DNA of 37,500 nt from Chromera velia (GCA_018398765.1 JAHBMJ010000500.1:1-37500); one strand, 5' to 3'. Positions 22,377 through 32,735 are shown, counted from the stretch's first letter. Notes: generated by a model not told the origin, from the sequence alone. Made by a program: numbers and translations.

Positions 22377-23756
22377 TTTGCAGACAGCAGAAGCGTCTCT
22401 TCAGGAGGAGACAAAACTCTGAGGGCTCTTTCCCGACTTTCAAATCCAGACAGCGAATCAAGACAAGAAGCAACTCAAAAACCACGGTTGGGCCAGAGTC
22501 ACCGGATTCAGTTTCTCTCTCTCTTCAGGAAAATAAACCTCGCAGGCAGCTGCAGGGTTGAAATGCAAGCAAGTACACAAGGGAGAAGTGGTTTTGTAAC
22601 GCTGTCCCTCCAAAAGAAGGAAGAGCCGATTTGTTTAAGGAAGGGAACTTGAATGAGGAGACCAACTGCATGGGTTTTCTGACCGTAATTTCATCTCACC
22701 GATACATTTCTTTTGCCGGGGTCCTTAACCGGGCCGCTACGAGCGCACCTTTCATTCGTGACCACGGCATGCCACACAATTTTTCCGCTGGGCCCCCATC
22801 ACACTTTGGGTACGTGCCCCCCACACCACACGCGCGGTCGAATTCGTTGTCGCAACTCCGTGCGAATGGTCGAGATTTCAGCGATCTGCACAGATTAATG
22901 CAGGTTAACATAGATCTACAAAACCCTCAATCATCGATCTGCAAAAAGGGGGATCTGCAATAGTATAGGGCACTGAGAAATAGGCAGAAATAGGCAGAGC
23001 TGTACAGAGTTGATCTTACCTAATTTTAACGATATCTAGTGATGCAAGCTGGTACCAGGTGGATTAGCGTTTTTCACTACTTTTGACGTATAACATTTTT
23101 TATTGTGTATGCTGTAGTATGCTACATAATATCGTGTTTTATATATGAGGGAGGGATCTAACCTAGTTTATCAAAAGGTTCCATTTTTTTCTGTTAGTTT
23201 CGAATCTAGAAAATGAATAAACTAGGTAAAACTGGGTTGACTCCGCTCTACTCTACTATACCCCGCATCCTCTCAAAACCCCGTATATATGGATATGGCA
23301 TACATATATTTTAATATCTATTCACATTAAAACATATCGAACCTTCAATCATCTTGCTGTAATAGCTCGTAGTAACCTTAGAACTTAGTAACCTAGGTAG
23401 TAGCCCACACTCTAACATGTTCTCACATTGCTTTGACAATCTTCTCTGACAAACTCCAACAACATACATGTTTATAGAGTTGACCGTTAACAGTCACCAT
23501 TGACTAAACACCGTGCTACATATTTTTTCCCCATAGAATTATAATAAGCTGCCCAGGAGCTTAGCGCTCCAACTGGGGTTAAGCACCCTTAGGGACTCTC
23601 TAACTAACTCTAAGTAGGAAACACGTATCCAGACATATTATTTTTTAAAAAGATATTTTATTTAAATTTAAAAATTATAGCAGAGGTAAAAATTGAGTCT
23701 CATGGTAATACATTGTATTCAAAAAAAAAACCTGATTGCAAAAAATATGAGAGATG
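22377..23756. other. Upstream region of the GTPase gene, then AT-rich DNA
   Basis: 22377-22960 should hold the 5' UTR and promoter of the minus-strand GTPase. I see no clear TATA or other motif. 22961-23756 is AT-rich with no long ORF and nothing I recognise. Confidence 0.5.
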
Positions 23757-23990
23757 AACCTCCCTGAACCTAAGTACCACTTAAAAAAAAATAATCAAGA
23801 TGGTTTCTATCTGCGGCATTGTTTTTCAAAAGACCGTCCACGCTTGCGGCGTATACGGTCAAGACACCGTCCAGATATACGGCTGTGGCTTTCAAGACAC
23901 CGTAAATAATCCGCGCCTGCGGCGCGGACTTTCAAGCTTATCAAAAAATACGGCTTAAACTTTCAAGTGGTACTTAGGTTCAGGGAGGTC
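23757..23990. mobile_element. hAT-type MITE (234 bp, 8-bp target duplication)
   Basis: Perfect 24-bp inverted arms at 23759-23782 and 23965-23988 (core CCTCCCTGAACCTAAG), near-perfect out to 23757 and 23990. GAGAGATG is duplicated at 23749-23756 and 23991-23998. An 8-bp duplication is the hAT signature. The interior is non-coding and contains degenerate subrepeats of the TTTCAAGACACCGT kind and a GC-rich hairpin (CCGCGCCTGCGGCGCGG). It would need a transposase from elsewhere. Confidence 0.82.
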
Positions 23991-24416
23991 GAGAGATGCT
24001 TAGAGATGATGAGAGTGCACAAATCTTGTTTGGTCCATCGAAGGCAGATCGAAGGCGCATCAAAGGCATACATAGACGGGAGGGGTATAGAGGGGTACTG
24101 TCGATCATCTTTGTCAAATCCCCGTATGTAAGAACAAAGTTTGCACAACTGAAGGGGCGGAGAATAAAATTTTTAAATGCAATGACTGGCACCCACCCAG
24201 CCAGGCCGCCCATGAACGAGAGAGAATTAATTGATTGCTCAAAATTGCAAAACAGTGACATAACAGTGACACACGCCTTTACTTTCTTCTGCATACTCTT
24301 CTCTCATTGCAGGGATGTAATCTTTCACGTTTGTCGGCATGTTTTTCTCTGTCTCTGTCCGCTTATTCCCCACGAGCATGACTGCCTGCCCTGACGAACA
24401 CCATCTGTTGCCGATC

Positions 24417-25923
24417 CTATCGCATTTGTTTCTCTTCTTCCCATCTTATAAGTTTGTCACAAATGGTAAAAAATTTGCAGCCATGTCTTTTCACCTTCTT
24501 CTCGTCCTTCATGCCTCGCCAGTAAACCTTCCCCCCGCATTCCTTCGCATACAGAAGCACACGTCGCAGCCTCTTCATACCTCTTGTTGAGCCAGCTTGC
24601 ATGACCAACTGTGATTTACCAAAAGCAGTGCAGTTGAAGACGTTTGTTGCCAGCGCTTCCACTACCAGTGAAGCAGCGTTTGGAACCTGCCCCCGAGAGG
24701 CAGAGCAGCCCGCAGTCTCTTCACTGTTGTCACGTACAGTGTGTGCAGAGCGGCGAGGAGTCTCTTCACCGTCGTCACGTGCAGTGCGTGAAGAGGGACT
24801 CGCATTAGGGCGGTTTTTCTGCAAGAAACAAGAGAATCACAGTTTGGTTGGGTGTGGCACAAAAACAATTTAAAGGCGCACGGAGCCCAAAAAAAGGAAT
24901 CAAGCTTTACACATCAACCTTTCTAAGACTTAAAGTTCCCCCTTGTTTGTTTAATTTTCTTCTTTCTTTAAACTTTCGTAATCTCCCTAGCTCTGTTTCT
25001 TTTCTTTTCTTTGCCTTCCTTCCTTGAAAAAGCTTCTTCCTTCCTTCCTTCCTTCCTTCCTTCCTTCCTTCCTTTCTTCCTTCCTTCCTTCCTTCCTTCC
25101 TCCTTTTTTTCTTTTTTTCTTTTTTTTTTTTCTTTCTTTCTTTCTATTTTAAATTGTTTGCACGTCTGTCTACCTGTCTACCTGTGGAAGGGTACCAGAG
25201 CTCCAGGCCTTAAGCGTACTCTGCGGCCCTTCTTTGCCCAGTGCAGGCTTCTGCCTTTGCACTTCTACTTTCTTTCCATCTGGACGTGTTCGTTTCCTTT
25301 CAGACAGAAAGACAGACAGACAGACACTTAGTCATCAAATCTTGGTGTTTTCACTTGCAAAAACACTCATGTTTTTAGCAATATAATTGCGACAGAAAAG
25401 AAAGACAGAAGGGCAGATAGATATGAATGAATGCACAGAGACAGGCAGAAAGGACGAAAGTAAAAAAAGAGCTCGCCAACGAACCTCTCGGCAATTTCCT
25501 TATTACGACCGTGCGGCGTCTCTTCTCCTCCAGTGGATTGTCGACCTGCAAAACGGTTTGCGACCCCTAAGGCGAGATTTGAGATGAACAGATCGTCGAT
25601 CTCTCTTTCTTGAAGATGAGTAGCTGTTTTAAGGACGGCAACGATTCAAGGTGACAGCAGGCAAGTCGGTGTAAGCCGGGGTAGGTCGAAACGAATGAGG
25701 ACATCCTTCCTTTGTGTACGTACACGTGAATCTCTGTGTGACAGGCTGGTTAGAACATGTTGGGACACGTACATGAAAGGACGAAATGACAGGGCAGGCT
25801 GCAGTCTGCTCTCAGACTGAAAGATGGGGAGATGTGCGGTGCTTCTTTGCCGCTCTCTCTTGCTCTATTCTCTAGCTTTTTTCTTCATGCACTGACCTGG
25901 ATGGTCTCACCGACGTCCGTCAT
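24417..25923 (-). CDS. Possible spliced host gene, partial model
   Basis: Not recognised. ATG at 25923-25921 follows an in-frame upstream stop and encodes MTDVGETIQ, ending at CAG|GTCAGT (exon 1 lower limit 25897). A 351-bp intron ends at TTTTGCAG, and exon 2 (from 25545) continues in phase 0 as VDNPLEEKRRRTVVIRKLP. Beyond that the text turns intron-like, with an AGAG|GTTCGT donor candidate near 25483. Further down, a TTTCTTGCAG acceptor at 24819 precedes a 134-codon open stretch (24818-24417). This is Ser/Arg/Glu-rich, then basic (KRLRRVLLYAKECGGKVYWRG). I cannot join that stretch to exon 2 in frame with a convincing donor, so an exon may be missing or they may be separate. RRRTVVIRKLP loosely recalls an RRM first strand. 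That is only a hint. Confidence 0.35.
25023..25145. repeat. (CTTC)n / poly-pyrimidine tract
   Basis: Long TTCC array (about 25033-25100) running into T-rich TTTC sequence. It lies in a putative intron of the minus-strand gene model. Confidence 0.9.
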
Positions 25924-27332
25924 CGAGACAGTGGGGGCCAGGACAAGGAGCAGTCATGCGAGGAGTGAGGAAGGGGGGGCTGTCGGAAGCGACTCGGATG
26001 CGTTGGTGTCTGCCCCTGGAATGATGGATACGTCGGCTGCCAAATGCGGCTTTTTTCTGTGTTCGAGAAAAGGGGATTTCGCAAGGAAAGAAACACCGCA
26101 CCGCAGGTAACGAGGCGAAAAGTGTTTTCTCATACGCTTTGCTCATGCATGATCACTCGATCCTCGATCATGCAATATTAATATCATTCGTTCATTCATT
26201 TTCTCATCGATATATAAGTACATTTAAAAATGCATATATATATACATGAGACGCTATAAACAGAGTAAGAGAGTTTAGCGTGTTGCATCGCGCATGTTGC
26301 AAATTGCATGCATGCGCATGTTGCAATGATCATCCGCGCGTGTTGCACAACTATATATATACCCCTGCCCTTGAATTTGGCTATGGGGGGGCGGTCTATC
26401 CTAGACAATCTTTTGACCCGTCGGGCCAGCACCCCCAAATACCCCCAAAGACGGTCCGGTGCAGTTAGTCTTGGGTACCTACATACATTAAACAAACAAC
26501 AGTATGCCGTCTCCAATAATTCAACTGGGATGCTCGTATACATTCACAAGAAAGGCGAGGGGGGGACACACTGACCAGCAAGACACGCACATACGGCCAA
26601 AAGGGCCATCCCTCTCTACGCAATATAATTATACTACTTTCGACAAAGAGAGAGCAACCAATCTTCAGTCAAAATGCTGGCCTGTGTTTGTTCCCCCCTG
26701 TTCATAAAGCAGGCAACACATGAAAAATCGAACCCTAAAAGTCGATATTTTCATAAAATAACCTGCGGGAGTTTTCCGGAAAAGTCAAAGGACTACAGAA
26801 CAACACTTCAAAGAATCAAAGAAGCCGTCTATCATCTCTCACTTCAACAATTCACACAGAAAAGAAAACAAACTCTGACTAAGTCTGATTGGTTGTTAAT
26901 ACATGTACGCATGATTCAAGTATAGTAGGTCCCTGGCGTAGAGGCCCGGGCCCTGGCATGAGTACTCTGTATTAGAGGCCCGCACGTACATTTTTTTCCC
27001 CCATAGTCAAATTCAAGGGCAGGAGTTTATATAGCGTGCATGCATGCATGTGAAAATGCGGTTATTCTATAGCAGGACTGAGTATTTTATCACACGATCA
27101 CCCCTGTCATAATTATCGATACGCGCGTGCAACCTCACGAATGCATGTGGGCCCTTTTCACGCGCCGCTGCACATATGCATGTACATACAGGTCAGTCAG
27201 AGCTCAACTCAACCCTGAAAGTCGAAGTCCAAAATAGAAGAAAAAACTAAGAGAATATATACTTGCAGTAGCAATATGAAGTGACTGTCTAGAATGAACA
27301 GATGATGTAACCATTGAACTGAACATATAATA
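25924..27332. other. Mostly non-coding, AT-rich
   Basis: 25924-26150 may include 5' UTR of the minus-strand gene model. 26170-26370 has TATA and GCATGCATGC-type simple motifs. 26930-27000 has an AGAGGCCCG motif repeated. No gene recognised on either strand. Confidence 0.5.
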
Positions 27333-27563
27333 CCATATATGATTAGAATGAATAGATTCATTTATTGACTGATGAATTGTGACCAATATAATTCTCTAGA
27401 CTTATAAATTTTTACCAGTCTTGCAAGGTCCGCACGGTGCCCGAAGGGCGCCGCCACTTTTATAATAATAATTCTGTCAAGGGTAGTTAGGGGTGATTAT
27501 ATCTGTCTCGCTCGCATTGTGCACCAATTTTTTTATCTGTTCTATCCTCAGTCCTACTAATAT
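27333..27563 (+). repeat. Dispersed repeat R, copy 1
   Basis: Matches 32801-33022 in the same orientation over about 225 bp (starting ATATATGATTAGAATGAATA). Shared features are the GC-rich hairpin around GCCCGAAGGGCGCC and the sequence TATAATAATAATTCTGTCA. No coding potential. Copy 1 has a small insertion (GGGTAGTTA region, about 27480) relative to copy 2. Confidence 0.82.
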
Positions 27564-27799
27564 ATATATTCGAGTATTTTTTAGATTCGAACTTAACTTT
27601 TTGATCCAAACTTTTCAGGTATTTTCGAAATAACATTTCATGTTTTAAATTTATGTTTAGATATCTTTGAAATTTTATCAAACAGATTTTTAACTTTTGA
27701 AGTCTATTTGAAACAAAATTTTGTATATTTCAAATTTATGTTTAAATATATGTTTAATATTTTATCAAACACATATCAAACACATTTTTATATTTTAGT
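27564..27799. repeat. AT-rich segment with an inverted partner at about 32446-32520
   Basis: 27564-27640 is a diverged reverse complement of 32446-32520 (shared core TATTTTTTAGATTCGAACTT on this strand). The rest is internally repetitive (ATGTTTA, ATTTTATCAAACA). Confidence 0.6.
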
Positions 27800-28116
27800 A
27801 GTTGAACTATAGGGTCCCAGCATCCCAGCCTGCTGTGGGCCGTGAGTCGCACGTCTGGACCTACCGGGCCGAGCGTTCGAGGCCAGCCACGGGGTAATCG
27901 CTTCCATGCAAATTCGATTGATCGCCGCGCGCATTCGCGCACATACCATTTTCCAAGTGCATACCAGGTCTTGTTGAGATCAGATCTTACTAAATTGATT
28001 CGTGAGTTGATCTAGCGACCTGTCCCTTTGAATATAGACTTTCCATCAAGAACTCTGACAGGATGACCTGCCTCTAGCGGGCAGTATGCATATTCGCTCT
28101 CTTTTAGGTCTCTAGT
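27800..28116 (+). repeat. E4 5' LTR (317 bp)
   Basis: Starts AGTTGAACTATAGGG, ends GGTCTCTAGT. TTAGT precedes it. Because the following base is also A, the boundary could slip by one. Confidence 0.82.
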
Positions 28117-28187
28117 GCGGTTAACAGGAAGGTCTGTCTTCTCTTTGTGTTCCTTTCTGAACAACTGCTGTTATATCTTGTCATCAG

Positions 28188-29692
28188 ATGAATCCTTCCA
28201 CTTCTTCCAATCTGAAGTTCACTTCTGACAAGCCGCCACAAAGGCAGTAAGTCAACTTGTCTGAAGTTTATCTTGAATTGCTTCAACTGTGGGCTAAGGA
28301 GTATACCAGCTATGCTGGACTCCGAGAGCTCAAAGGAGCGATCGACGGCGATCGAGGTTTCTTCATTCCTCGTGAACAGGGCCCTCCAAAGACGGACTGT
28401 GTCTCTGGCTTCTGATCCTCAATATGTTCTTCCGGTTAGGCAGGCTGGCAAGGAACTTGTAGACTTTGAAGACCGTCTTTATGACTGGGCAGAGAAGTTT
28501 TTATAGACCCTCTCTGGCGACAATACGCAGCTTTCTCTGGACCTCTAAAAAGAGACGGCGTGGGCAACCTTCGAGTCCTTCATCACCCTCATCACCGAGA
28601 TCACACCTGTTGGAGTTGCGCTCTCTCTGTCCTTCAAAGAGAAGTACTTTGCCTACAAGGAGTTGCTTACGGATTTGAAGAGCCGGTCCCTGGAGCCCGC
28701 CGATTTCGTCATGGGGGTCAAGTTCTGGTCTTTCCTCCCTGAAGAGATCAAGGCCCTTGCCCGGCGCACCAAGCCGAAGAAGCAGGTTGGAGGTACTGGC
28801 GATCCAGTTTCTGTCAAGCACAGCTGGAAGTACATGCAAGAGGTCATCGAGGAGGCCATAGCAACCCTGGACCAGAAGCACACCTGCCTTGAGTGGGTTA
28901 CATCCGTTTCATCTGGAGTTCTCCGTCTTTGCAGCTCCAGCGACACCTATGTGAAGAAGAGGGAGATTGAGGTTTCCAAGTACCACAAAGACAGGGCACA
29001 TGACAGCACCAGCGGGTCCTCCGGTGCCAGTCTTGAGCAGTTGATTGTTGCGACTGACCTTTCCAGGGATATTCAGTCAATGGATCTTGAGAAGGTCCAA
29101 ATGCTCACCGACTTCTCTCGAAAGTGGAGTGAGAAGATGAAAAGTTCAGGCTGCGGGAACATTGGAAGAAGCAACAACCGGAAGAATCGACAGCAGAGGC
29201 AGCAGCAGTCCCATCAACTTTTTTGAAGGGCAGCAGCAGTCTGATGACAAACAGCAAAGCCAGTCTTCCCAGTCTTCAGGCCAGAAGGGGAGGCAGTCTC
29301 TCTTCAAGGCTGACATCGATAGCATTGCTTCCACGATGTTGAAGATACAAGAAGATAAGAAAGAAGGGGACAGCAGCAGAGAGACAGCAAAGATAACCTG
29401 GAAGAAAGTGAGAATGGCAGTGACATCCTGTGAAGCAGAAACCAACGAGGCCATTCGCTATGGCGGCGGCTTTGTTAATATGGTGTTCGAGCAGCCTCCT
29501 GCCTGGATCCAGAGTTTGCCAATCATAGAATACTCTGACACAGAGCTGGAGGAAGATACTCCAGCTATCGAGGGTAGGACAGACACTGAGGAGACAGAGG
29601 GGGGGCAGCAAGGGGAGCCACGTCGGATTTTTGATATGTTGAATCCTGCCGATCAGGAAGCATGGATGGCTCGCTTTGCAAACTGTATATGA
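28188..29692 (+). pseudogene. E4 Gag, interrupted
   Basis: ATG at 28188 gives MNPSTSSNLKF and reaches TAA at 28248 unless a 52-bp intron is removed (28247-28298, GTAAGT...AAG). Removal would restore the next frame. That frame runs through about 29226 with TAG at 28504-28506 and TAA at 28546-28548. Its sequence (WATFESFITLITEI, FKEKYFAYKELLTDLKS, FVMGVKFWSFLPEEIKALA) is helical and Gag-capsid-like. No zinc knuckle is visible. Near 29160-29226 a second ORF (29162-29692, +1 frame) takes over with Gln/Ser-rich, then acidic sequence ending FDMLNPADQEAWMARF and TGA. I take the whole as one decayed Gag. No known family match beyond general Gag character. Confidence 0.6.
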
Positions 29693-30106
29693 ATTTCTTT
29701 TCTTTCCGTTGCATGAGCCTTATTCCTCAAGAAAGGATCCGAAAGGATCGAAATTTGAACATGCATTAATCCAATGACATATTGGAATGAAAGATGACTG
29801 GTTGTTTTTGTGCATACAGTGTGTGTGACTGTAATTCCGCCTTTGAAGATGATCGGCTACTTGCATTGCTGTAATTCCGCCTTTAAAGATGATCGGTCTG
29901 TTGTACACAGAAAGTCATACTGTATAATTCCGCTCTTTCTCCATGATTGCTTTCATTTGATTCCTGTTGAGAACTTAAAGTAAGAACAAGGGGGTTGAAG
30001 CCTTCGAAGCGCAGTTAGTTAGAGCAAGCGGCTGTTTCTTCCCTTTGTATTTCTCTCTTATGTTTCGATTTCGTTCTCTTTGCACAGAAACGTAATCGAG
30101 GGGGGG

Positions 30107-30423
30107 AGTTGAACTATAGGGTCCCAGCGTTCTAGCCTGCTGTGGGTCGTGAGTCGCACGTCTGGACCTACGAGGCCGAGCGTTCAAGGCCAGCCGCGGA
30201 GTAATCGCTTCCATGCAAATTCGATTGATCGCCGCGCGCATTCGCGTGCATGCCATTTTCCGAGTGCATACCAGGTCTTGTTGAGATTAGATCTTGCCAA
30301 ATTGATTCGTGAGTTGATCTAGCGACCTGTCCTTTTGAACACAGACTTTATATCAAGAGCTCTGACAGGATGACCTGCCTTTAGCGGGCAGTGTGCATAT
30401 TCGCTTTCCCTTAGGTCTCTAGT
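30107..30423 (+). repeat. E4 3' LTR (317 bp)
   Basis: Same length as the 5' copy, with a G-rich purine tract directly before and TTAGT directly after. Confidence 0.82.
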
Positions 30424-30429
30424 TTAGTA

Positions 30430-30815
30430 CGTAACTGAAATAAAATCTCCGTTTTTTTGTTTATTTTGTTATATTTTGCTATATAATATGACAGTTTTAA
30501 CTTTTTATTCATATTTGTTGTACTATTAATAAGTTGTTTATACTTAAATCAGTACTATAAAAATATTTATAGTATAAATTTTTAGCTGAGTTTTAAATGA
30601 ATTATACTAGGAATTATAATTTTAAATTAAATATTCACTTTTTTCTTGTCCTGATCCGGATTGCACAAAGTTTGAATTTAATGAATTGTAATTTCAATTG
30701 ATTGCATACACTCTTTCTGCTCTGTTAACTAGTCTGTTTAATGCAATTGAATCACGCTGAAATAAAACCAGGTCGAAACTTAGTGATTCAGAAAGCACGC
30801 ATGCTATTATATTAA
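30430..30815. other. AT-rich spacer
   Basis: Very AT-rich between E4 and the LINE fragment. No ORF, repeat or boundary signal recognised. Confidence 0.5.
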
Positions 30816-32148
30816 CTGGTTTTGAAGATGATGATGCCTGTCTGCAAGTCAGACATGGATGCATTAGATGTCCTTCAATTGCGCTTTGTCCATTGGGCTT
30901 TGAATCTGTCTCTCTCTTCTTTCCGTGTACCTATTCTATGTGCTGTCTGTCTACTTCCTGCATGTGTGCATGTGTCGATAAGACTTGCTGGGTATTTGGC
31001 TAACTTAAAACATATTGACCTCAAGATGCCTGCGGGTGCCTGGTCGGCTTTAATGAATGGTGATTGTCCTTCCTCTATGATGCACGCACAAAAATTAATT
31101 AGGTCGACCGGATTGGAAGAATTTGTGACTGTCAATCCAACCATCAGAAGAAAAAAGAAAGCCACCAAAGTTGGCAGTCTCCTTCTCTTAAGAGCAGTGA
31201 TCAACCGGGAAGTTGATGAATGGATTGATAGTTGTCTAGAAAGGGCCGCTTCACGGGGGGCGGTTTTGTAGTTTGGCAGAGGCGTCAGACCGAATATGTT
31301 CCAAACGTCTTATCCTACTGCCCAACGTTCGTCTCTCCTCTTCCTTTCCTCTACTTTTCCTTCATCCCCTTCGTCCCCCCGTTTCGTTTCCCTCCCTCGC
31401 GCTGCGATCTGGTCCTCAGGCCCTTTTTCAGCCTTGCTGTATATGTTGCTTGGTGGTCGCCCCCATGCACCATACAGAGGGCTGGAAGACGCGGTTTGCC
31501 CTGCATGCAGGGGCAAAGCAGACGATCTACTGCACCGACTGACTGAATGCACAGAAACAAGAGCAGATCGAGAGGCTCTGAATGCAATTGTAACCAAAAT
31601 TGAAGCCAAATTAGATAGAGCCCAAAAAAGAGAGACAAAGTGGTTGCTATCGAAAGACTCCACCCCTCTAAAACACGCCACGCAAAGCGAATTGTTGGCA
31701 CGAATGAAGGTCACCCTGACACTCAGACACTCACCCATACCGGCCCTGTGACTCTTGCAAAACATCTGTCTGCGCCCTCCATCGTAAGGCCTGCGATTCG
31801 ATGCATGTGATGGTTACTTACCTCTCTTCCCGTCTCACCTTTGAATGTTCTTCTTTCACCTCCCACGTACATCACCCGTTCCCCCTCTCCACCGGTCTTC
31901 TTGTCTGCCTCTACTGCCTGAGAGTCTCTGTTGCAGTTGTCGTACTCCTCCCACAGAAGGGAAACGACATCAGCGATTTAGAAAGCATATTCTAGATGCA
32001 GGGTGTTTAGAGTTACGAGAGTGAAGCCCCCTCCCGTTGTATGATGCAGGTCTGGCAAAGGGGCAATAAAGCATTGTCCTAGACTCATACACTACATGAT
32101 CGCCTATAGACCGATTAATAATAATAATAATGATGATGATGATGATTG
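30816..32148 (+). mobile_element. 5'-truncated LINE, 3' end only
   Basis: The ORF portion is the region after the RT domain of a non-LTR ORF2, followed by a 3' UTR with an AATAAA signal (about 32065-32070). It ends in a (TAA)n(TGA)n tail (about 32118-32148). Trinucleotide tails are typical of several LINE clades. The coding frame opens just after a TAA at 30813-30815, so 5' truncation is near there. I did not find a target duplication. Confidence 0.7.
30822..31751 (+). pseudogene. LINE ORF2 C-terminal region with zinc finger
   Basis: One frame, broken by TAG at 31269-31271. The first part has the post-RT helical signature (ALDVLQLRFVHWALNLSLSS, then CAVCLLPACVHVSIRLAGYL), comparable to the LQRRALR...LGLLPL region of LINEs. 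The second part has the RT-associated zinc finger CPACRGKADDLLHRLTEC (C-x2-C-x8-H-x4-C), diagnostic of the zf-RVT region near the ORF2 C-terminus. It ends at TGA 31749-31751. The RT itself is absent. This is an established non-LTR layout, with assignment to a clade not possible by eye. Confidence 0.7.
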
Positions 32149-32525
32149 AGGGTTAAATCCTAGATCTAGCGACGCCAGATCCCAAACCACTAACAAGGCT
32201 TTGAGGATAGACTTTTGGTAGAGTCCTCTGCATGCAAGTCTCCTACCAATTAATGAGACTATCATACACAGAATCAGCTAGTGCATATAATATTTTGGTT
32301 ATTGAAAAAAAACTTAAATCACTAAACTTTCCTAGAAACTTTCAAAAATACACTTTTAAATGAGGTCATTTTTTAAAGTGGAAAAAAAAAATGATGACAA
32401 AAAAAAAAGGTTTATGACGCTTAAGTTTTTTTTTTTTTAAACGAGATGATTTTATTTCAAAAACACCTAAAAAGTTCGGATTAAAAAGTCAAGTTCGAAT
32501 CTAAAAAATACTTGAATACATATAC

Positions 32526-32732
32526 CTCCATGTGTTTTACTGTCCATATTGTCCGTCATGTGCAGTCCGTATCTATGTGCAGTCCTTCTCTTTGCCCTTT
32601 TCCCTGCCTTTTTCCCCCCCTTAATTATTATTTCTTTATTTCTTTATTTCTTTATATCTGTGCTATTGATATTAGTTGACACCCGGCCCGTTGACAGACT
32701 ATTCTTTACGTACCTTAGTCTATGTAGATAAC
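32526..32732 (+). repeat. Tandem-type repeat S, copy 1
   Basis: Matches 33023-33202 over about 180 bp (TCCATGTGTTTTACTGTCC... to CGGCCCGTTGACAGACTATT). Its next 30 bases (TACGTACCTTAGTCTATG...) match 37147-37176, beyond E5. Copy 2 was therefore interrupted by E5. Confidence 0.8.
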
Positions 32733-32735
32733 TTT

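Larger units (their letters stand above)
27800..30423 (+). mobile_element. E4: Gag-only LTR retrotransposon (TR-GAG type)
   Basis: 317-bp LTRs at 27800-28116 and 30107-30423 flank 1990 bp. TTAGT is duplicated at 27795-27799 and 30424-30428. A GAGGGGGG tract (30099-30106) abuts the right LTR. The interior encodes only a Gag-like protein. There is no protease, integrase, RT or RNase H. LTRs begin AGTTG, like E1, and differ at 27 of 317 positions (8.5%), 25 of them transitions. Non-autonomous Gag-only elements (TR-GAG) are known from plants. This is the same architecture, in a presumably unrelated lineage. Confidence 0.85.

Noticed and set aside
20403-22561. Several plus-strand ORFs opposite the GTPase
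   Set aside because: They mirror the conserved GTPase exons and introns on the minus strand and have no recognisable content.
23540-23600. tRNA-like text (GCCCAGGAGCTTAGCGCTCC, GGGGTTAAGCACCC)
   Set aside because: No cloverleaf with a proper T-arm (GTTCRA) and acceptor stem could be formed. No tRNA, rRNA or CRISPR array was found anywhere in the window.
27840-27900. tRNA-like motif CCGAGCGTTCGAGGCCAGCC in the E4 LTR
   Set aside because: Resembles a T-arm but lacks matching D, anticodon and acceptor parts. It is better read as LTR sequence, repeated at 30176-30200.
4620-31271. UAG reassigned as a sense codon in this organism
   Set aside because: TAG is over-represented among in-frame TE stops, but the 539-codon GTPase gene uses only CAG/CAA for Gln and has no in-frame TAG. 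TAA and TGA also interrupt TE frames, which fits decay better than recoding.
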